This document shows, piece after piece, positions 31,932-42,435 of a stretch of DNA of 64,000 nucleotides. Position 1 is the stretch's first letter. Every line of letters begins with the position of its first letter. A model generated the notes under the pieces. The model saw nothing but the letters and a program-made list of their open reading frames with translations, was not told where the DNA came from and ran no database searches. The position numbers and the translations under genes are program-made. This DNA is from Pseudomonas sp. HOU2 (GTDB lineage: Bacteria; Pseudomonadota; Gammaproteobacteria; Pseudomonadales; Pseudomonadaceae): the NCBI RefSeq assembly GCF_040729435.1, contig NZ_CP160398.1, forward strand, positions 3,472,001-3,536,000, read 5' to 3'.

Positions 31932-34415
31932 ATGCCGCGTATTGATGTTCCAGTTTTACATCGTGGTTTACGCCCGTTGTTTCGTGTAGCGCTGTGCAGC
32001 CAGTTGCTCTGGCCGGCACTGGCGTTTGCCGATACGCCCTATGATCAGATGGTGCGTGATGCCCGGGCCGGGCAGACCACGCCGGCGCTGAACGTGCTGC
32101 GCCAGGTGCCGCCCGGGCAGTCCACCACCGGGCAGATCAGCGATCACCTGCAAATCGCCAGTTGGGCGGGCCTCGACGCCGAGGTGGTGCAGGTCTATGA
32201 GACCCAGGGCCGTGACCGGGTGCTGCCGGTGCAGGCACTGACAGCCACCGCACGCGCCTATCGCAACCTCAAGCGTTGGGATCAGGCGATCCAGGTCTAC
32301 AACAAGGCCCTGGCGCTGGAGCCGGACAACGCCGACCTGCAACTGGGCCTGGCCCTGACCCAGGCGGACTCGGGCAAACCCGACGAAGCCGTGACCCGCG
32401 CCAAGGCACTGGTCGCCGCCAAACCCGATGACCCTTCGCGCCGCCTCGCACTGGGCTACGCCCTGACCCGTGCCGGCAAGCAGTACGACGCGCTGTTCGA
32501 ATACGATCAGGCGTTCATCCGTGCCGGCAGCAAGCCGGATGTCGCCCGTGAATACGTGGTCGCCTTGCAAAAGGCGCGGCTGCCGGAACCGGCACTGCGT
32601 CTGGCGAACCAACGTCCCGGGCTGATCGACCCGGTCACCCTGCGCCGCCTCGAAGGCGATCTGGCTGCCGAGCGTGTGCGTCTCGCCGAATTTGCCACCC
32701 GCAGTGAAAAAGAACGCTACGTGATCGCCGACCGCGCGTTGGCCGATTACGACAAACTGCTCGCCACCTGGACCCCCGACGCCAGCGCCCACGATGACGT
32801 GGTGCGCTGGCGCATCGACCGCATGGGCGCGCTCAAGGCCCGGGCGCGTACTGCCGAGGTCATCAGCGAATATCAAAAGCTGCAGGCTGAAGGGGTGAAG
32901 ATTCCGACCTACGCCCTGCGCTGGGTGGCGGCGTCCTACCTGGATCAGCGCCAGCCGGAAATCTCCACCGATCTGTATCGCCAGGTGCTGTCGGCACCGG
33001 ATGCCGATGCCGGTGATCGTCTCGAAGACACCACCGCGTTGTATTACTCGCTGCTGGAAAGCGACCGCGCCGATGAAGCGCGCAAAGTCGCCGAGGATCT
33101 GGCCAAGAGTCAGAAGCCGCGGATTGAACTCAAGGGCCTGCCCATCGGCAACCCCAACGACGAATGGATGGACGCCCAGCAGCTCGCGGCGCAGGCCGGC
33201 ACCTACGGCTCCGACTTGCCGCATGGCGAGGAGCGCCTGCAGGCCCTGGTCGATCAGGCGCCGGGCAACGTCGGCCTGCGTCTGGCCCAGGCTGATCTGT
33301 ACCTGGCCCGCCAATGGCCACGCCGCGCCGAAAACCAGCTCAAGGAAACCGAGAGCATGGTGCCCCGCGACATGGGTCTGGAACTGGCTCAGGCGCGCAC
33401 CGCGATGACCCTGCAGGAGTGGCGACAGATGGATGCGCTGACCGATGACGTGGTCGAGCGTTTCCCGGATAACCGTCAGGTTCAGCGCGCGGCCCGTGAG
33501 CGCGAAGTACATGACATGTCCGAGCTGCGCGTCGAAGCCTACGGCGGCAAGGCCAACGGAGGCGGCGGCAGCGGTGGTGCGGGCGCGGTCAGTGGCAGCC
33601 GCGATTTCGGCATCCAGAGCACCTTGTACAGCCCGCCGATCGATGAGGACTGGCGGGTGTTCGTCGGCGTCGGTTATGCCACCGGCGATTTCGCCGAAGG
33701 CACCGGCACCGACCGCTTCCAGCGCGTCGGCCTGGAACGGCGTACTCGCGACATGAGCCTGGAAGCCGAAGTTTCCAATCACGATTACGGTTACGGCGCC
33801 AAACAGGGCGCACGCATCGCGATCGCCCGGGACATCAACGACAACTGGCAGTACGGCGGCAGCTTCGCCTATCTGTCGGCCGAGACGCCATTGCGCGCCC
33901 TCAACAGCGACATCAAGGCCAACGGTGGCAACGCGTTCATCCGCTGGCGCGCCAACGAAAGTCGCGAGTGGAAACTGTCGGTCAGCCCGTCGCACTTCAG
34001 CGACGGCAACAACCGTGTCGAAGCCTTGCTCACCGGACGCGAGGGCGTCTACAGCGCGCCGAACGTGCAGGTCGATGCCGGTCTGGAGGTCGGCACCAGC
34101 CACAACTCCAATTCCGAGGATGTGCCGTACTTCAACCCGAAGTCGGACTTCAGCGTGATGCCGACGGTCAACGTCAACCATGTGCTCTACCACCGCTACG
34201 AAACCTCCTGGAGCCAGCAATTCCAGGCCGGTGCGGGGACCTACAGCCAGCGTGACCACGGCACCGGCGGCATGGCGATGCTCGGTTATGGCCAACGTTA
34301 TGCCTGGAACGACGTGTTCGAGGTGGGCGGTTTGTTCAGTGTGATCAACCGGCCCTACGACGGTGATCGGGAGACCGATCTGCGTCTGCTCGTCGACCTC
34401 ACTTTCCGCTTCTAG
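31932..34415 (+). CDS. pgaA: Poly-beta-1,6-GlcNAc export porin PgaA
   Basis: An 827-residue outer-membrane protein. After a signal peptide (ending ALAFA) comes a TPR superhelix from about 40 to 510, then from about 540 a C-terminal beta-barrel with alternating aromatic strands and a final DLRLLVDLTFRF. PgaA moves de-N-acetylated poly-GlcNAc across the outer membrane, its TPRs contacting PgaB. A gene order of A-B-C-D makes the assignment firm. The 247-bp gap upstream (31685-31931) contains the preceding terminator and presumably the pga promoter. In E. coli pga is governed by CsrA and c-di-GMP; that has not been checked here. Confidence 0.93.
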   Translation: MPRIDVPVLHRGLRPLFRVALCSQLLWPALAFADTPYDQMVRDARAGQTTPALNVLRQVPPGQSTTGQISDHLQIASWAGLDAEVVQVYETQGRDRVLPVQALTATARAYRNLKRWDQAIQVYNKALALEPDNADLQLGLALTQADSGKPDEAVTRAKALVAAKPDDPSRRLALGYALTRAGKQYDALFEYDQAFIRAGSKPDVAREYVVALQKARLPEPALRLANQRPGLIDPVTLRRLEGDLAAERVRLAEFATRSEKERYVIADRALADYDKLLATWTPDASAHDDVVRWRIDRMGALKARARTAEVISEYQKLQAEGVKIPTYALRWVAASYLDQRQPEISTDLYRQVLSAPDADAGDRLEDTTALYYSLLESDRADEARKVAEDLAKSQKPRIELKGLPIGNPNDEWMDAQQLAAQAGTYGSDLPHGEERLQALVDQAPGNVGLRLAQADLYLARQWPRRAENQLKETESMVPRDMGLELAQARTAMTLQEWRQMDALTDDVVERFPDNRQVQRAAREREVHDMSELRVEAYGGKANGGGGSGGAGAVSGSRDFGIQSTLYSPPIDEDWRVFVGVGYATGDFAEGTGTDRFQRVGLERRTRDMSLEAEVSNHDYGYGAKQGARIAIARDINDNWQYGGSFAYLSAETPLRALNSDIKANGGNAFIRWRANESREWKLSVSPSHFSDGNNRVEALLTGREGVYSAPNVQVDAGLEVGTSHNSNSEDVPYFNPKSDFSVMPTVNVNHVLYHRYETSWSQQFQAGAGTYSQRDHGTGGMAMLGYGQRYAWNDVFEVGGLFSVINRPYDGDRETDLRLLVDLTFRF

Positions 34416-34427
34416 AAGAGTTTGAAG

Positions 34428-36425
34428 ATGCCTTTGATGACGCGTTTCATCCTTCTGCTGGGAGTGCTGCTGATCAGCGCCTGCGCCCAGCAAGCCCCGG
34501 CCTTCGCGCCGCCGTCGCAACGTCCGCTGGCGGCCAGTGAAAAACCGTGGCCGAAAAACCACGTGCTGGGCATCGCCTATCACGATATCGAAGACCGCGA
34601 CCCCGATCAGGCCGTGGTAGCGGTGCGCACCGAGCGCATGATCGAACAGTTGGCCTGGTTACGGGAGAACGGCTACCAGCCGGTCACCGTCGATCAGATC
34701 ATGGCCGCGCGCAAGGGCGGCCCGGAATTGCCGGCCAAAGCGATCCTGCTCAGCTTCGACGACGGTTACTCAAGCTTCTATACCCGCGTGCTGCCGGTGC
34801 TGCGCGCCTACAACTGGCACGCGTTGCTGGCACCGGTCGGCGTGTGGATCGATACGCCGCTCAATCAACCGGTGGATTTTGCCGGTGCACCCCGCGCACG
34901 CTCCGACTTCCTCACCTGGGACCAGGTGCGGGAGATCTCGCAATCGGGGCTGGTGGAAATCGCCGCCCACACCGACGCCAGCCACAAAGGCATTCTCGCC
35001 AACCCGCAGGGCAACATGCAGCCGGCGGCGGCCACGCGGCGTTACGACCCGGTGACCAAACGCTACGAATCCGAGGCCGATTTCCAGGCGCGGATCCGCA
35101 ACGACGTCGCCACCATTTCGGAGAAGATCCGCAAGGTCACCGGCAAGAAGCCGCGAGTCTGGGTCTGGCCCTACGGCACGGCGGACGGTACTTCGCTGAC
35201 CGTGGTCGGCGAGCAGGGCTACGAGATGGCCCTGACCCTGGATGACGGTCTGGACGCCCTCGACAACCTGATGAGCAGCCCACGCTTTCTGGTCGCCTCC
35301 GATCCTGATGGCGAGCATTTCGCCAACAGCATCGTCGCGGCGCAGTCGGATTTCACCATGCGTGTGGTCCACGTCGATCTGGACAACGTCTACGACCCGG
35401 ATCCGGCGCAGCAGGAAATCAATCTTGGCAAGCTGATCCAGCGCATGGCCGACATGGGCGCCAATACCGTGTTCCTGCAGGCCTTCGCTGATCCGAAGGG
35501 CGACGGACTGGTGCACTCGCTGTACTTCCCTAACCGCCATCTGCCGGTGCGCGCCGACATCTTCGACCGCGTTGCCTGGCAGTTGCGTACTCGGGCGCAC
35601 GTGAAGGTGTTCGCGTGGATGCCGGTGCTCAGTTTCGGTCTCGATGCGAAGCTGCCGCGGGTGACGCGCTGGGATCCGAAGACTGGCACCACTGCGGTCG
35701 ATCCGGATCAGTATCAGCGCCTGTCGCCGTTCGATCCGCAAGTACGGCAGATCATCGGTGAAATCTACGAAGACGTGGCGCGCCTGACCTCGGTCGACGG
35801 CATTCTCTATCACGACGACGCGGTGCTGTCGGACTTCGAGGACGCCAGCCCCGAGGCCCTGAAGGCCTATGCTGCGCACGGCTTGCCGGGGTCCATTGCG
35901 GCGCTTCGCGATGATCCGGCAGCCATGCAGCGCTGGACGCGGTTCAAGAGCAAATACCTGATCGACTTCACCAATGAGCTGACCGCCAAGGTCCGCGCGA
36001 TCCGTGGCCCGCAGGTGCTGACCGCACGCAACATCTTCGCCGAGCCGGTGCTCAATCCTGAGAGCGAAACCTGGTTTGCGCAGAACCTCGACGACTTCCT
36101 CGTGACCTACGACTGGACCGCGCCGATGGCCATGCCGCTGATGGAAAAACAGACCCAGGCGCAATCCGGCCCGTGGCTCGAAGAACTGGTGGCGAAGATC
36201 AAGCAGCGCCCCGGCGCGCTGGATCGCACGGTGTTCGAGCTGCAGGCCCGCGACTGGACGAAAAAGGATCAGGCCGACATCGACGGCGCCCAACTGGCCG
36301 ACTGGATGGGCCGGCTCAAGCGTCAGGGTGCGACCAGTTTCGGTTACTACCCGGACAACTTCCTCGACAACCTGCCGGACCTGAAAACCGTAAGGCCTGC
36401 GCTCTCCAACAAATGGAACCCATGA
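34428..36425 (+). CDS. pgaB: Poly-GlcNAc N-deacetylase lipoprotein PgaB
   Basis: A 665-residue lipoprotein (lipobox LLISAC, cysteine about 19). The N-terminal NodB-type deacetylase domain shows [19 protein letters not shown] with the DD metal motif and [12 protein letters not shown] with the two histidines. The C-terminal domain (from about 310) is the GH153/DUF4434-type glycoside hydrolase region with catalytic-type [12 protein letters not shown]. It deacetylates and trims the polymer during export. The ATG at 34428 was preferred over a TTG six bases earlier. Confidence 0.93.
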   Translation: MPLMTRFILLLGVLLISACAQQAPAFAPPSQRPLAASEKPWPKNHVLGIAYHDIEDRDPDQAVVAVRTERMIEQLAWLRENGYQPVTVDQIMAARKGGPELPAKAILLSFDDGYSSFYTRVLPVLRAYNWHALLAPVGVWIDTPLNQPVDFAGAPRARSDFLTWDQVREISQSGLVEIAAHTDASHKGILANPQGNMQPAAATRRYDPVTKRYESEADFQARIRNDVATISEKIRKVTGKKPRVWVWPYGTADGTSLTVVGEQGYEMALTLDDGLDALDNLMSSPRFLVASDPDGEHFANSIVAAQSDFTMRVVHVDLDNVYDPDPAQQEINLGKLIQRMADMGANTVFLQAFADPKGDGLVHSLYFPNRHLPVRADIFDRVAWQLRTRAHVKVFAWMPVLSFGLDAKLPRVTRWDPKTGTTAVDPDQYQRLSPFDPQVRQIIGEIYEDVARLTSVDGILYHDDAVLSDFEDASPEALKAYAAHGLPGSIAALRDDPAAMQRWTRFKSKYLIDFTNELTAKVRAIRGPQVLTARNIFAEPVLNPESETWFAQNLDDFLVTYDWTAPMAMPLMEKQTQAQSGPWLEELVAKIKQRPGALDRTVFELQARDWTKKDQADIDGAQLADWMGRLKRQGATSFGYYPDNFLDNLPDLKTVRPALSNKWNP

Positions 36426-36426
36426 C

Positions 36427-37782
36427 ATGCTGGATAGACTGTTAGCCCTGCTTGTTCTGGCGCTCGTCCTCGGCGTGCCGCTGGGGTTGATCTTCCTGGT
36501 CACCGGGCAGTTCCTGATGGACTTCGTGTTCTTCTACCCGTTGTTCATGTCCGGGCTGTGGATCGCCGGTGGCCTGTATTTCTGGCTGCACTGGGAACGC
36601 CACTGGCCGTGGAAGGACGACACCCTGCCGCCGCCACTGGAAGGCGAGCCACTGATCTCGATCCTGATCCCTTGCTACAACGAAGGCGAAAACGCCGCCG
36701 ACACGATTCACGCAGCGCTGGCCCAGCACTACCCGAACATCGAAGTCATCGCGATCAACGACGGCTCCAAGGACAACACCGCCGAAGTGCTCGACCGGCT
36801 CGCCCAGGAAGACCCGCGCCTGCGCGTGCTGCATCTGGCGGAAAACCAGGGCAAGGCCGTGGCCCTGCGCATGGGCGCGATTGCCGCGCGCAGCGAGTAT
36901 CTGGTGTGCATCGACGGCGACGCGCTGCTGGCGCCGAACACGGCGGCCTATCTGGTGGCGCCGATGCTCGATAACGCGCGGCTGGGCGCAGTGACCGGCA
37001 ACCCGCGCATCCGCACACGTTCGACCCTGGTCGGGCGGGTGCAGGTCGGTGAGTTCTCGTCGATCATCGGTTTGATCAAGCGCACGCAGCGGGTGTTCGG
37101 GCGGATCTTTACCGTGTCCGGGGTGATCGTCGCGTTCCGCCGCACTGCATTGAACCGGGTCGGCTACTGGAGCCCGGACATGATCACCGAAGACATCGAC
37201 ATCAGCTGGAAACTGCAACTCGATCACTGGAGCATCTTCTACGAGCCGCGCGCGCTGTGCTGGATCCTGATGCCGGAAACCCTGCGCGGCCTGTGGAAGC
37301 AGCGCCTGCGCTGGGCCCAGGGCGGTGCCGAGGTGCTGTTCAAGAACATTCGCGGCATCTGGCAGTACCGCCATCGTTACCTGTGGCCACTGCTGTTCGA
37401 ATATTGCCTGTCGACCGGGTGGGCCTTCACGTTCCTGCTGTCGGTGATCTTCTGGGGCGTCGGCAAGTTCGTGGTCATGCCGGAATCGATTGCCGTGCAT
37501 CACCTGATGCCTCCGGCGTTCACCGGCTTGTTGCTGGCGTTCGTCTGCCTGGTGCAATTCGCGGTCAGCATCATTATCGACCGGCGCTACGAACCGGGCT
37601 TGGGCCGAACCATGTTCTGGGTGGTCTGGTACCCGATCGCGTTCTGGCTGGTAAGCCTGCTCACCACATTGGTCAGTTTCCCCAAAGTGCTGTTTGGTCA
37701 GCATCAGAAGCGTGCGCGCTGGGTCAGCCCTGATCGGGGCATCAAACCGGTTGGCGACGACGAAGAGGAGGTCATCAAATGA
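36427..37782 (+). CDS. pgaC: Poly-GlcNAc synthase PgaC
   Basis: A 451-residue processive family-2 glycosyltransferase in the inner membrane. Two N-terminal helices, then the GT2 domain with INDGSKDN, the DGDALL metal motif, TEDIDISW catalytic motif and QRLRWAQG product-binding motif, then three C-terminal helices. It polymerises UDP-GlcNAc and, in E. coli, needs PgaD and c-di-GMP. It starts 1 nt after the pgaB stop codon and overlaps pgaD by 4 nt. Confidence 0.95.
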   Translation: MLDRLLALLVLALVLGVPLGLIFLVTGQFLMDFVFFYPLFMSGLWIAGGLYFWLHWERHWPWKDDTLPPPLEGEPLISILIPCYNEGENAADTIHAALAQHYPNIEVIAINDGSKDNTAEVLDRLAQEDPRLRVLHLAENQGKAVALRMGAIAARSEYLVCIDGDALLAPNTAAYLVAPMLDNARLGAVTGNPRIRTRSTLVGRVQVGEFSSIIGLIKRTQRVFGRIFTVSGVIVAFRRTALNRVGYWSPDMITEDIDISWKLQLDHWSIFYEPRALCWILMPETLRGLWKQRLRWAQGGAEVLFKNIRGIWQYRHRYLWPLLFEYCLSTGWAFTFLLSVIFWGVGKFVVMPESIAVHHLMPPAFTGLLLAFVCLVQFAVSIIIDRRYEPGLGRTMFWVVWYPIAFWLVSLLTTLVSFPKVLFGQHQKRARWVSPDRGIKPVGDDEEEVIK

Positions 37783-38312
37783 AAATCATCCGGACCCGCC
37801 AGCGGCCCTTCCTGGTGGTGATCGATGTGATCCTCACCGTATTGGCCTGGGTCGGCCTGCTGTTTCTGCTGATTCGCGGACTGTGGCCATTGATCGAGAC
37901 CCACGCCGGTGGGCCACGCATCGACAATTCGGCGTTTGAAGCCCTTGGAACGTTGCAGATCTACCTGTGGGTGGCATTGGTCAACGCGGTGATTCTGATT
38001 GGTTGGGCGCGTTATCAGCAGCGTAAAAGCAGAAGTTTCGCCCAGCGCCGATTGCCGGCACCGGTGGTCGATGATGAAGGGCTGAGCAAGAGCTTCCGCC
38101 TGTGCGATGACCGCCTGGAGAAGCTGCGCACACCCGGGGTGATGACCATCCACAACGATCAGGAAGGTGATATCAGCCACGTGGTGCTGAACTTTCGTCC
38201 ACTGGCACCGACGGAATTGCCGCCACCGCTGGCGCCGCTGGAACATCCCCGGGTGATCTTCCTGCACGCCGAGGACGACGATAATCGCGACCCGATAAAT
38301 CGCCCCACCTGA
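37779..38312 (+). CDS. pgaD: Poly-GlcNAc synthase accessory protein PgaD
   Basis: A 177-residue protein with two membrane helices ([23 protein letters not shown] and [19 protein letters not shown]) and a cytoplasmic tail of about 95 residues. It is longer at the C-terminus than the E. coli protein. PgaD is the PgaC partner that forms the c-di-GMP-responsive synthase. Position and overlap support the call more than sequence does. Confidence 0.88.
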   Translation: MKIIRTRQRPFLVVIDVILTVLAWVGLLFLLIRGLWPLIETHAGGPRIDNSAFEALGTLQIYLWVALVNAVILIGWARYQQRKSRSFAQRRLPAPVVDDEGLSKSFRLCDDRLEKLRTPGVMTIHNDQEGDISHVVLNFRPLAPTELPPPLAPLEHPRVIFLHAEDDDNRDPINRPT

Positions 38313-38325
38313 ACGACGACTCCCC

Positions 38326-38404
38326 TGTAGGAGCTGCCGAAGGCTGCGATCTTTTGATTCTGATTTTAAAGATCAAAAGATCGCAGCCTTCGGCAGCTCC
38401 TGCA
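38326..38404. repeat. REP pair (GATCGCAGCC type)
   Basis: Two inverted copies (GCTGCCGAAGGCTGCGATCT and complement) around a short AT-rich centre. They lie between the convergent pgaD and Rieske reductase genes and could terminate both. Confidence 0.9.
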
Positions 38405-38406
38405 TT

Positions 38407-38441
38407 ATTCAGCATTCAGCATTCAGCATTCAGCATTCAGC
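38407..38441. repeat. Five tandem copies of the heptamer ATTCAGC
   Basis: Five perfect copies run without interruption into the 3' end of the reductase gene, whose stop codon lies inside the last copy. A change in copy number would leave the protein unchanged, because the stop comes first on the reading strand. Confidence 0.9.
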
Positions 38442-39960
38442 CGCGTATCAGCTTCCACGCGTCTTCCATCGTCAGCGGCTGTTTCATCCGCTCGGCGAGC
38501 ATCGCCATGGCCCGTTCTTCCTCGCATGCCACAGCGGCAACCACCACGCCGTTTTGTCCGAACAGGCCGATGAAGGGTGGATGCCCGGGTTCGCCCTTGA
38601 ACTCGATTTCATCCCACTGACTCGCGTGACCCAGATAGTCATAGTTCCTGCCGAAGTGCCAGGTCCAGAAAAACGGCACATCCAGATAATGCTCGTCAGC
38701 GCCGAGCATGTTGGCAGCAGCGATTCGGGCATGCTGCTGGGCCAGGCGCCAGTGTTCGATGCGTTGTGGCTGGCCGTTCAGGGGGAAGGTGGCGATATCG
38801 CCGATTGCCCAGAGTCCATCGCAAACACGCAGGCCGGCATCGACTCGCAGTGACTGGTCCTTCTCCTTCGGTAGCGACGCAAAAGCCTCGGTGGCCGGGT
38901 GCACACCAACCCCCGCCAGGACCAGATCCGCCGACAGGCGCAAGCCGTTGTCCAGCAACACCGCCTCGACCTTGCCATCACCGGTGATTTCCCGGGCCTC
39001 GTGATCGGTGATGAATTTCACCCCGTGTTGTTCGTGAAGCGCACGGATCGCCTTGCCCACGGCTTCGCCGAACTGCGCGGCGAACGGAATGGAGTGGCGG
39101 GCGATGACCGTGACGTCGAGGCCGTACTGACGCAGGGCCGAGGCGCATTCGAGGGCGATGAAGCTGTCGCCGATGATCACGGCGCGCTGGTCAGGTTTGG
39201 CCTCGCGCATGATCTGTTCGGCCTGGGCTTTCGAGCGCAGGACAAACACCTGCGGCAGGTCGGCGCCGGGCAGTTGCAGCGGATTGGGCTCGCCGCCGGT
39301 GGCGAGCACTGCGGCGTCGTAGGACAGGGATTGGCCGTCGCTCAGATGCAGGGTTTTCGCTGAAGCGTCGAGGGCAGTGATTGCGCCTTGCCGACGTTCG
39401 ATGCGTTGCTCTCTATAAAAATCTTCGTCACGCAGAGGCGGAGTTTCCTGCGCCGACATCTCGCCCGCGAGGACGAATTTGCTCAGCACCGTGCGGTCGT
39501 AACCGGCCTCCGCTTCGCGGTCGAGCATGATGATCCGGCCACCGAAACCTTTCTCCCGCAGAGCCGCCGCACATGCCGTGCCTGCTGCACCTGCGCCGAC
39601 AATCACAAAGATGCGCGGATCATCGGCCGGAGGCGTGTGCGCATCCGGCAGCGGTTGATCATCGACCCAGACATCCTCGCCCCGTACCTCCAGTGGATAA
39701 CGCTTGAGGCTGTCGAGGGCCGGCGGCTCGCACAACGCGCCGTCTTCGGCGCGAAACGCGGCCTTGTGCCAAGGGCAAATCAGACGTCCGTGACACAACG
39801 CACCGTCAGCCAAGGGCGCGCCGGCATGTGGGCATTCTCCCTGAAATGCCCGGAGCTGGCCGTTTGCGCGTAGCAGGACAATCTTGCAGTCGCCGATTTC
39901 GACTTGCAGTCCACGGTCTTCGGGGACATCGGCGACAAGGGCGACGCGGTGCAGGCTCAT
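38437..39960 (-). CDS. Rieske-domain FAD/NAD(P) oxidoreductase
   Basis: A 507-residue fusion. A Rieske [2Fe-2S] domain (about 5-100) has CPHAGAPL and CPWHKAAF as the paired Cys-His motifs. A pyridine-nucleotide disulfide-type reductase follows with FAD site VIVGAGAAGTACAAAL, NAD site AVIIGDSFIALECASAL and WAIGDIATFP. A C-terminal reductase tail completes it. This is the AIF-like/ferredoxin-reductase type; electron donors and acceptors are unknown. AGGAG lies 6 nt before the ATG. It is monocistronic and divergent from the next gene. Confidence 0.88.
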   Translation of the reverse strand: MSLHRVALVADVPEDRGLQVEIGDCKIVLLRANGQLRAFQGECPHAGAPLADGALCHGRLICPWHKAAFRAEDGALCEPPALDSLKRYPLEVRGEDVWVDDQPLPDAHTPPADDPRIFVIVGAGAAGTACAAALREKGFGGRIIMLDREAEAGYDRTVLSKFVLAGEMSAQETPPLRDEDFYREQRIERRQGAITALDASAKTLHLSDGQSLSYDAAVLATGGEPNPLQLPGADLPQVFVLRSKAQAEQIMREAKPDQRAVIIGDSFIALECASALRQYGLDVTVIARHSIPFAAQFGEAVGKAIRALHEQHGVKFITDHEAREITGDGKVEAVLLDNGLRLSADLVLAGVGVHPATEAFASLPKEKDQSLRVDAGLRVCDGLWAIGDIATFPLNGQPQRIEHWRLAQQHARIAAANMLGADEHYLDVPFFWTWHFGRNYDYLGHASQWDEIEFKGEPGHPPFIGLFGQNGVVVAAVACEEERAMAMLAERMKQPLTMEDAWKLIRG

Positions 39961-40099
39961 GTTCGTGCTCCTGACAGGCATTTCTCTTACGAGTTTGCGT
40001 CGCAGTGCGAGGTTCAGCCAATTGCCACTGCCAAGGTACGAACGGTACAGCTATAGTTTGCAGGCCGACGAAGGCCCAACTGCACAAGGTACTCCCGGA

Positions 40100-40660
40100 A
40101 TGACCCGATTGACCTCTCTCAACCCTTGGCTGGCGGCCGTCGCCGTCGCCCTTTGCGTGCAGTTTCCGGCGCAGGCGGCCGAGCGCTTTACTCTCGACAT
40201 CCCCGGTGTCTCGGACAACCGCCTGTTCACCTCGGCTGCAGCCAGCGATGCGGCCGGTTGCGGTGGCAAGAACCAGTCGCCGGCGCTGGCCTGGAATGCG
40301 GGCCCTGCCGGCACTCTGAGCTACGCGATCGTCATGCACGACCCGGACGGCCAGAAAGGTGCGGGCGTCGATCACTGGATTCACTACGGCATCAAGGCCA
40401 CCACCCGGCAGATCCCGGCCGGGGTCGGCGCAAAATCCACTCTCGAAGGCGTGGGCGGTACCAACAGCAAAGGCACCACCCATTACATCGGGCCATGCCC
40501 GCCGGTTGGCGACAGCGCGCACCACTACATCATTCAGATCTACGCCCTGGATCTGGCCCCGGACGCCTTGCCCGCCGGCCTGACCCGCGCCGAGCTGATG
40601 GACAAGATCAAAGGCCACGTACTGCGTAACAGCAGCGTGGTGCGTCGTTATCACCGCTGA
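40100..40660 (+). CDS. YbhB/YbcL-family (Raf kinase inhibitor-like) periplasmic protein
   Basis: A 186-residue protein with a signal peptide (ending PAQAA, about 27) and the PEBP-fold signatures NQSPALAWNAGPAGTLSYAIVMHDPDG, DHWIHYGI and YIGPCPPVGDSAHHYIIQIYAL. Function in bacteria is unsettled; the name is by homology to mammalian lipid-binding proteins. A terminator overlaps the end of the gene. Confidence 0.88.
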   Translation: MTRLTSLNPWLAAVAVALCVQFPAQAAERFTLDIPGVSDNRLFTSAAASDAAGCGGKNQSPALAWNAGPAGTLSYAIVMHDPDGQKGAGVDHWIHYGIKATTRQIPAGVGAKSTLEGVGGTNSKGTTHYIGPCPPVGDSAHHYIIQIYALDLAPDALPAGLTRAELMDKIKGHVLRNSSVVRRYHR

Positions 40661-40679
40661 AAATAATTTCAGCGGCGTT
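40654..40679 (+). terminator. Terminator of the YbhB-like gene
   Basis: Stem CCGCTGAAA / TTTCAGCGG with loop ATAA, then CGTTT. The stop codon is within the left arm. Confidence 0.75.
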
Positions 40680-40749
40680 TAACCCGATCTGAAGGGGCTG
40701 TCCGTCTCAGTGGATGAATGGATCATTTTTCATCCCGAGGTCAGCCCCC

Positions 40750-42435
40750 ATGTCCCGCTCCCTGCCTTTTCTGCGACCCGTTGCCGTCGGTGTGTTGTTG
40801 ACCGTCGCCGGTTGCGGCGTGTCTTCCCATCCCGAATCGGCTGCCGTCCCGGCGCCGGCCCAGCCGCAGACGTCGATTCAGCATGAAGCGCTCGCCGCCG
40901 ACAGTGTGATGGTCAAGCGCAGCGCACGTGCGATGCCGATTGCCAGTTTCGCGGCGATGCCGGCCCTGGAAAGTTATCCACAAGGCTATCGAGACGAGCA
41001 GCGCGAGCAGTATCAGGCGTTGGCCGACAACCCGATTCACAGCGTCGCCGAGGCCCCGGTCTCGACCTTCAGCGCTGACGTCGATACCGGTGCTTACGCC
41101 AACGTACGGCGTCTGCTCAATCAGGGACGTCTGCCGCCGGAAGGCGCGGTGCGGCTTGAGGAGATGGTCAATTATTTTCCCTATGACTACGCGCTGCCGA
41201 CCGATGGTTCGCCCTTTGGCGTGACCACCGAACTGGCCGCCACCCCGTGGAATCCGCACACCCGCCTGCTGCGTATCGGCATCAAGGCCTCCGACCGGGC
41301 CGTGGCGGAGCTGGCCCCGGCGAATCTGGTGTTTCTGGTGGATGTGTCCGGCTCGATGGATCGCCGCGAAGGGCTGCCGCTGGTCAAAAGCACACTGAAA
41401 CTGTTGGTCGATCAGTTGCGCGAGCAGGACCGGGTGTCGCTGGTGGTGTACGCCGGCGAGTCCCGCGTTGTGTTGGAGCCGACTTCCGGACGCGAGAAAG
41501 CGAAAATTCGCACAGCCATCGAGCAATTGACCGCAGGTGGTTCAACCGCTGGCGCGTCAGGCATCGAACTGGCCTATCAAATGGCTCAGCAGGCATTCAT
41601 TCCCAAGGGGATCAACCGCATCCTGTTGGCCACTGACGGTGACTTCAACGTCGGCGTCAGCGACTTCGACAGCCTCAAGCAATTGGCTGTGGATAAACGC
41701 AAAACCGGGATTTCCCTGACCACCCTGGGTTTCGGTGTGGATAACTACAATGAACACTTGATGGAACAACTGGCCGACGCCGGCGACGGCAACTACGCCT
41801 ACATCGACAACCTGCGCGAGGCGCGCAAAGTGCTCGTGGATCAACTCGGTTCGACCCTGGCGGTGGTGGCGAAAAACGTCAAATTGCAGGTGGAGTTCAA
41901 CCCGGCGCAGGTCAGTGAATATCGCCTGCTCGGCTACGAAAACCGCGCTTTGAAGCGTGAGGATTTCAGCAACGACAAAGTCGATGCCGGTGAAGTCGGT
42001 GCAGGACACACGGTGACCGCACTGTATGAAATTGTCCCGGCAGGCGAGCAGGGCTGGCTGGAACCGTTGCGATACGGTAAATCGCAGGCGCCTGTGGCGA
42101 CGAACAACGGGGAATTGGCGATGCTGCGTGTGCGTTATCAACAGCCTGAAGGTGGGAAAAGTCTGCTGATCGAGCGGCCGATTACCAATCAGGTCGCGCC
42201 GGCCAGTGAGGACCTGCGCTTCGCGGCAGCGGTGGCGGCGTTTTCCCAGCAGCTCAAGGACGCTCGCTACACCGGCGATTTCAGCCTGAAAGACACCGAG
42301 GCACTGGCCCGTGGCGCTCGCGGCGACGACCGCTTCGGCTTGCGCAACGAGTTCGTGCAACTGGTGGAACTGGCGCAAAGCCTGCGCACCTCAACCGCAT
42401 CGAATGCGATGCCCACTGAGCGACGGATCGAATAG
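40750..42435 (+). CDS. von Willebrand factor A domain lipoprotein (YfbK type)
   Basis: A 561-residue lipoprotein (lipobox LLTVAGC, cysteine about 23). An N-terminal region typical of YfbK proteins is visible (NPIHSVAEAPVSTFSADVDTGAYANVRRLLNQGRLPPEGAVRLEEMVNYFPYDY). A VWA domain has an intact MIDAS motif (D-V-S-G-S in FLVDVSGSMDRR), and a C-terminal DUF3520-like part follows. It directly precedes an ECF sigma factor with a 1-nt overlap, an association seen in other proteobacteria, so it may act in the signalling route. Function is not established. Confidence 0.88.
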   Translation: MSRSLPFLRPVAVGVLLTVAGCGVSSHPESAAVPAPAQPQTSIQHEALAADSVMVKRSARAMPIASFAAMPALESYPQGYRDEQREQYQALADNPIHSVAEAPVSTFSADVDTGAYANVRRLLNQGRLPPEGAVRLEEMVNYFPYDYALPTDGSPFGVTTELAATPWNPHTRLLRIGIKASDRAVAELAPANLVFLVDVSGSMDRREGLPLVKSTLKLLVDQLREQDRVSLVVYAGESRVVLEPTSGREKAKIRTAIEQLTAGGSTAGASGIELAYQMAQQAFIPKGINRILLATDGDFNVGVSDFDSLKQLAVDKRKTGISLTTLGFGVDNYNEHLMEQLADAGDGNYAYIDNLREARKVLVDQLGSTLAVVAKNVKLQVEFNPAQVSEYRLLGYENRALKREDFSNDKVDAGEVGAGHTVTALYEIVPAGEQGWLEPLRYGKSQAPVATNNGELAMLRVRYQQPEGGKSLLIERPITNQVAPASEDLRFAAAVAAFSQQLKDARYTGDFSLKDTEALARGARGDDRFGLRNEFVQLVELAQSLRTSTASNAMPTERRIE

